A stretch of 8,529 nt of DNA, from contig CAJOQA010000012.1 of NCBI GenBank assembly GCA_905236465.1, positions 1-8,529 on the forward strand, in the 5' to 3' direction. This DNA comes from an uncultured Treponema sp. (lineage in GTDB: Bacteria; Spirochaetota; Spirochaetia; Treponematales; Treponemataceae). Each line of letters opens with the position of its first letter. The first letter of the stretch is position 1. Positions 6,302-8,529 of this stretch are shown one piece after another. The notes under the pieces were generated by a model that was given only the letters and a program-made list of their open reading frames with translations, was not told the DNA's origin and did no database searches. Made by a program: the position numbers and the translations under genes.

Positions 6302-6330
6302 ATTATAACACAATTTGTGTTACTTTGAAA
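6302..6330 (-). promoter_or_regulatory. Chemoreceptor promoter with a palindromic operator
   Basis: On the minus strand a perfect TATAAT (6307-6302) has a weak -35 about 16-17 bp upstream (TTTCAA/TTCAAA, 6330-6324). The whole spacer is filled by the perfect 17-bp palindrome TAACACAATTTGTGTTA (6306-6322), with 8-bp arms around one central base and overlapping the -10 by two bases. A dimeric regulator bound here would block RNA polymerase. It is not a clear match to the CRP, FNR or Rex consensus. Confidence 0.6.
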
Positions 6331-6366
6331 GATTAAATCAGTTTTTTCTATAGATTTTAATTGCAT

Positions 6367-6393
6367 TAGCTGATATAATAATTACATCAGCTA
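6367..6393 (+). promoter_or_regulatory. Extended -10 promoter inside an inverted repeat
   Basis: TGATATAAT (6371-6379) is an extended -10 element for the LolA-like gene, with no clear -35. It sits within a perfect inverted repeat, TAGCTGAT (6367-6374) and ATCAGCTA (6386-6393), with an 11-base spacer. The start point would fall near 6386. The arms could be an operator, since the repeat covers -10 to about +8. Confidence 0.5.
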
Positions 6394-6423
6394 TTTAGAT
6401 TTAGCGAAACTAGGAGAAAAACT

Positions 6424-7230
6424 ATGGAAAAATTTTCAAAATTTTTTGCTATGGCAAGCCTAATGGCGGTCTCTTCTGTCGGACTTTTTGCCGATGAAGC
6501 GTATGATGTCATGAAAAAGTCCTTGAATCTTGAGACTCCGAATTATAGCCAGTCAGAAATTCTTGTTGACATGATAGACAAGAACGGCAATGTGGAGTCA
6601 ACAACCGTTATCATGCAGTACGGCCGTGATACAAATGATTTGATTGCGACAATCTTTGACTTCAAGTCTCCGGCAAACGTTAAGAATACCCGTTACCTGC
6701 AGTCAGAAAAAAGGGGTAAAATGGGAGATAAGTACATCTACCTGCCTTCTTTGCGTACTACCCGCCGTGTAGCTGCCACAGAAAGACAGAAGTCATTCAT
6801 GGGTTTTGACTACGCCTATGACGATATGTCTTTGCGCGATGTAGATGCAGATACCCACGAGATGCTTGATGCAAACGAAACTCGCAAGGTTGGTAATACA
6901 ACTTATAACTGTTGGGCTGTAAAATCTACTCCAAAAAAGAAGAACGACGGTGGTTATTCTTACCGTATTACTCATGTAGACAAGAATTCTTATATTCCAG
7001 TTTTTATTGAATTCTTTGACAAGAAAAAGGCTCCTTTAAAGACTTGGGCTTGCACAGAGTTAAGACAGTCTACTTCTACAATAGGCAAAAAGTATTGGAT
7101 TCGTTGGGACAACATGATGACTAATTTGCAGACAGGACATTCAACACGTGTACACCTTAACAAGCAGGTTCTTGATGTTGAACAGCCTGACCGCCTCTTT
7201 ACTCAGAACTGGCTTAACACCGGAAAATAG
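6424..7230 (+). CDS. LolA-like outer-membrane lipoprotein-sorting protein
   Basis: A 268-residue exported protein. The signal peptide has hydrophobic residues 8-22 and likely cleavage after LFA (23), before DEAYDVM. It matches the LolA-like family of outer membrane lipoprotein-sorting proteins: an N-terminal helix, an antiparallel beta sheet, and the family's hallmark segments YIYLPSLRTTRR (104-115) and SFMGFDYAYDDM (124-135), followed by DRLFTQNWL near the end (256-264). Family members are thought to act as periplasmic lipid or lipoprotein carriers and often sit beside RND/MMPL-type exporters or LolCDE. No such partner is in this window, so its specific cargo is unknown. AGGAG (6412-6416) lies 7 bases before the ATG. 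It is a single-gene unit with a terminator behind it. Confidence 0.9.
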   Translation: MEKFSKFFAMASLMAVSSVGLFADEAYDVMKKSLNLETPNYSQSEILVDMIDKNGNVESTTVIMQYGRDTNDLIATIFDFKSPANVKNTRYLQSEKRGKMGDKYIYLPSLRTTRRVAATERQKSFMGFDYAYDDMSLRDVDADTHEMLDANETRKVGNTTYNCWAVKSTPKKKNDGGYSYRITHVDKNSYIPVFIEFFDKKKAPLKTWACTELRQSTSTIGKKYWIRWDNMMTNLQTGHSTRVHLNKQVLDVEQPDRLFTQNWLNTGK

Positions 7231-7264
7231 GTGAGTTTGTCTAACAACTCTTGCTTGTAGTGTC

Positions 7265-7290
7265 ACCCCGAACTAGTTTCGGGGTTTCTT
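7265..7290 (+). terminator. Intrinsic terminator of the LolA-like gene
   Basis: ACCCCGAA (7265-7272) pairs perfectly with TTCGGGGT (7278-7285) over 8 bp around a 5-base loop, followed by TTCTTGCTCTTG. It lies 34 bp after the stop codon. The U-tract is interrupted but the stem is strong. Confidence 0.75.
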
Positions 7291-7346
7291 GCTCTTGTAT
7301 TAATATTCATAAGTCTTGTATAATTATTCGTAAATTAATCTTAAAA

Positions 7347-7370
7347 ACACTAAATCAAGTGTATTTTTTT
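7347..7370 (+). terminator. Weak + strand terminator or attenuator
   Basis: ACACT (7347-7351 is AACACT minus its first base, read A-C-A-C-T) pairs with AGTGT (7358-7362) around a 6-base loop. One A and then seven T follow (7364-7370). The stem is short. It could be a second terminator for the LolA-like transcript, or an attenuator for a transcript starting at the TATAAT at 7319-7324. Confidence 0.4.
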
Positions 7371-7371
7371 G

Positions 7372-7405
7372 AAAAAAACAAAAAACACCGCTAAATAAAG
7401 CGGTG
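7372..7405 (-). terminator. Minus-strand intrinsic terminator with no known gene
   Basis: Read on the minus strand, CACCGCT (7405-7399) and AGCGGTG (7392-7386) form a perfect 7-bp stem around a 6-base loop. It is followed by six U, one G and seven U (7385-7372). This is a canonical rho-independent terminator. Both flanking genes are on the + strand, so nothing annotated uses it. On the + strand it is followed by GAAAAAT and would not terminate. Confidence 0.65.
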
Positions 7406-7442
7406 AAAAATCAGAATTCTTTCACAAAGAAGCCAAAATCAG

Positions 7443-7471
7443 TTGATAAATTCTTTTAAAATGATTAATAT
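7443..7471 (+). promoter_or_regulatory. Candidate pflB promoter
   Basis: TTGATA (7443-7448, five of six consensus bases) is separated by 17 bp from TAATAT (7466-7471, four of six). The start point would be near 7478, giving a leader of about 70 nt that includes the hairpin at 7500-7519. Confidence 0.5.
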
Positions 7472-7499
7472 AAGGATAGGTCATTTAATTTTTCGTTGT

Positions 7500-7519
7500 A
7501 ATCGGTTGAAAAACCGGTT
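7500..7519 (+). promoter_or_regulatory. pflB 5'-leader hairpin with GAAA tetraloop
   Basis: Bases 7500-7507 pair with 7512-7519 over 8 bp, including one U-G wobble, closed by a GAAA loop of the stable GNRA type. CCAATATTTTTTATA follows, so it could stabilise the message or act as a weak attenuator. It ends 14 bases before the AAGAGG ribosome binding site (7534-7539). Confidence 0.45.
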
Positions 7520-7548
7520 CCAATATTTTTTATAAGAGGTTAACACAA

Positions 7549-8529
7549 ATGGTCCAGAGAGAAGAATGGAAAGGTTTTAAAACCGGAAGGCTTTGGCAGG
7601 ACGAAGTAAATGTCCGCGAATTCATTCAGTTGAACTACACACCCTATGACGGGGATTCAAAATTCCTTGCAGGTCCTACAGAAGCTACAAAAAGTCTTTT
7701 TGACGAATTACAGCGTTTGCAGAAGGCTGAACACAACAAGACTGTAGAAGTTGTAGAAAAGAAGAAGAACAAGAAGACTGGCGAAATCACTGAAACAAAA
7801 GTGACACGTTCTGGTGTTCTTGATATGGATACAGACATTGTTTCTACAATTACTTCTCATAAGCCTGGCTATATTTTTGCTGACGGATCAAAGAAAGATC
7901 TTGAAAAGGTTGTTGGTTTACAAACAGATAAGCCTCTTAAAAGAGCATTTATGCCATTTGGTGGAATTCGTATGGCAGAAGAATCTGTTGAGATGTATGG
8001 CTACACACCAAACAAAGAAATCCATGATGTATTTACAAAGTGGCACTTGACACACTCTGACGCTGTATTTGAAGTATACTCTCCAGAAATCCGTGCTGCC
8101 CGCCGTGCACACATCCTTACTGGTTTGCCTGATACTTATGGACGTGGTCGTATCGTAGGTGACTACCGCCGCGTTGCTCTTTATGGTATTGACTTCCTTA
8201 TTGAGCAGAAGCAGAAGGACTTTGATAACACAACAGACGGAACAATGACAGAAGATGTTATCCGCTTAAGGCAGGAAATTGCAGAGCAGGTAAAGGCCCT
8301 TAAAGAGATGAAGGTTATGGCTGCTTCTTACGGCTTTGATATTTCTAAGCCTGCAAAGAATGCCCGCGAAGCTTTCCAGTGGCTTTACTTTGGTTATCTT
8401 GCTGCTGTTAAGACACAGAACGGTGCAGCTATGTCTGTTGGCCGCATTTCTACATTCCTTGACATCTATATTAACCGTGACCTTGAAAACGGTACACTTA
8501 CAGAAGAAGAAGCACAGGAACTTGTTGAC
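7549..8529 (+). CDS. pflB: Pyruvate formate-lyase (formate C-acetyltransferase), N-terminal part
   Basis: A glycyl-radical enzyme that converts pyruvate and CoA to acetyl-CoA and formate in anaerobic fermentation; cytosolic dimer. The first 327 residues are present and the frame is open at the right edge. The family is about 750 residues, so the catalytic cysteine pair and the glycyl-radical loop lie beyond the window. Diagnostic segments include EVNVREFIQLNYTPYDGD (19-36), FLAGPTEAT (39-47), STITSHKPGYI (99-109), VGLQTDKPLKRAFMPFGGIR (122-141), TGLPDTYGRGRIVGDYRRVA (191-210) and QNGAAMSVGRISTFLD (290-305). Compared with the Pfl sequences I remember, about 20 extra lysine-rich residues lie near 60-85. 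AAGAGG (7534-7539) is 9 bases before the ATG. It should need a separate PFL-activating enzyme, which is not in view. Confidence 0.97.
   Translation, partial: MVQREEWKGFKTGRLWQDEVNVREFIQLNYTPYDGDSKFLAGPTEATKSLFDELQRLQKAEHNKTVEVVEKKKNKKTGEITETKVTRSGVLDMDTDIVSTITSHKPGYIFADGSKKDLEKVVGLQTDKPLKRAFMPFGGIRMAEESVEMYGYTPNKEIHDVFTKWHLTHSDAVFEVYSPEIRAARRAHILTGLPDTYGRGRIVGDYRRVALYGIDFLIEQKQKDFDNTTDGTMTEDVIRLRQEIAEQVKALKEMKVMAASYGFDISKPAKNAREAFQWLYFGYLAAVKTQNGAAMSVGRISTFLDIYINRDLENGTLTEEEAQELVD

Larger units (their letters stand above)
7231..7548. other. 318-bp non-coding region before pflB
   Basis: No credible open frame is present on either strand. From left to right it holds the terminator of the LolA-like gene, a possible + promoter (TTGTAT 7295-7300, 18 bp, TATAAT 7319-7324), two hairpins pointing opposite ways (7347-7370 and 7372-7405), a small hairpin with stem TTCTTT/AAAGAA (7416-7430), the likely pflB promoter, and a leader hairpin (7500-7519). 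It is AT-rich. The number of structures suggests regulated expression of pflB. Confidence 0.6.

Noticed and set aside
6010..6336. Plus-strand open frame of 108 codons crossing the chemoreceptor start and promoter
   Set aside because: It is an antisense shadow of a strongly supported chemoreceptor gene, rich in Ile, Phe and Ser from reversed codons, without a ribosome binding site.
7443..7456. FNR-type site at TTGATAAA upstream of pflB
   Set aside because: Only the left half (TTGAT) is present; the expected ATCAA after four bases is missing.

Overview
The window looks like a chromosomal segment of an anaerobic, host-associated spirochaete, most likely Treponema of the gut, rumen or oral type. 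The reasons are moderate-to-low GC, many short-signal-peptide envelope proteins, a spirochaete-style methyl-accepting chemotaxis protein, and a fermentative pyruvate formate-lyase. This is inferred from protein character and not from a database match. No phage, transposase, CRISPR array or defence locus is visible.

Layout. Positions 1-34 are the last codons of an unknown + strand gene. Positions 35-124 hold three perfect hairpins, directly followed by tRNA-Arg(CCU) at 129-202 and a strong hairpin terminator that can serve both strands. From 3263 down to 261 runs a minus-strand, operon-like block of five genes: a lipoprotein, a secreted TPR-like protein, a degenerate relative of class III aminotransferases, and two small membrane proteins. 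The last gene also has its own promoter. Diverging from the lipoprotein gene across only 46 bp is an acyl-ACP thioesterase gene (3310-4065). Neither of these two genes has a ribosome binding site, and both may be leaderless. The thioesterase gene converges on a large chemoreceptor gene (6257-4119, minus).

The chemoreceptor gene diverges from a LolA-like outer-membrane lipoprotein-sorting protein (6424-7230, +). Their 166-bp shared promoter region carries two distinct inverted repeats lying on the two core promoters. After a terminator, a 318-bp non-coding stretch (7231-7548) with several hairpins leads into pflB, which runs off the right edge after 327 codons.

How the genes fit together. The minus-strand block is probably one transcription unit with an envelope role: four of its five products are predicted exported or membrane-bound. 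The thioesterase, chemoreceptor, LolA-like protein and pyruvate formate-lyase are separate single-gene units with no obvious shared pathway. I do not see a clear multi-gene novel system. The points most worth a second look are the pseudo-aminotransferase, the hairpins displaying AGGAG next to the tRNA with a CUCCU anticodon loop, the paired leaderless starts, the palindrome inside the chemoreceptor promoter, and an orphan minus-strand terminator in the pflB leader.
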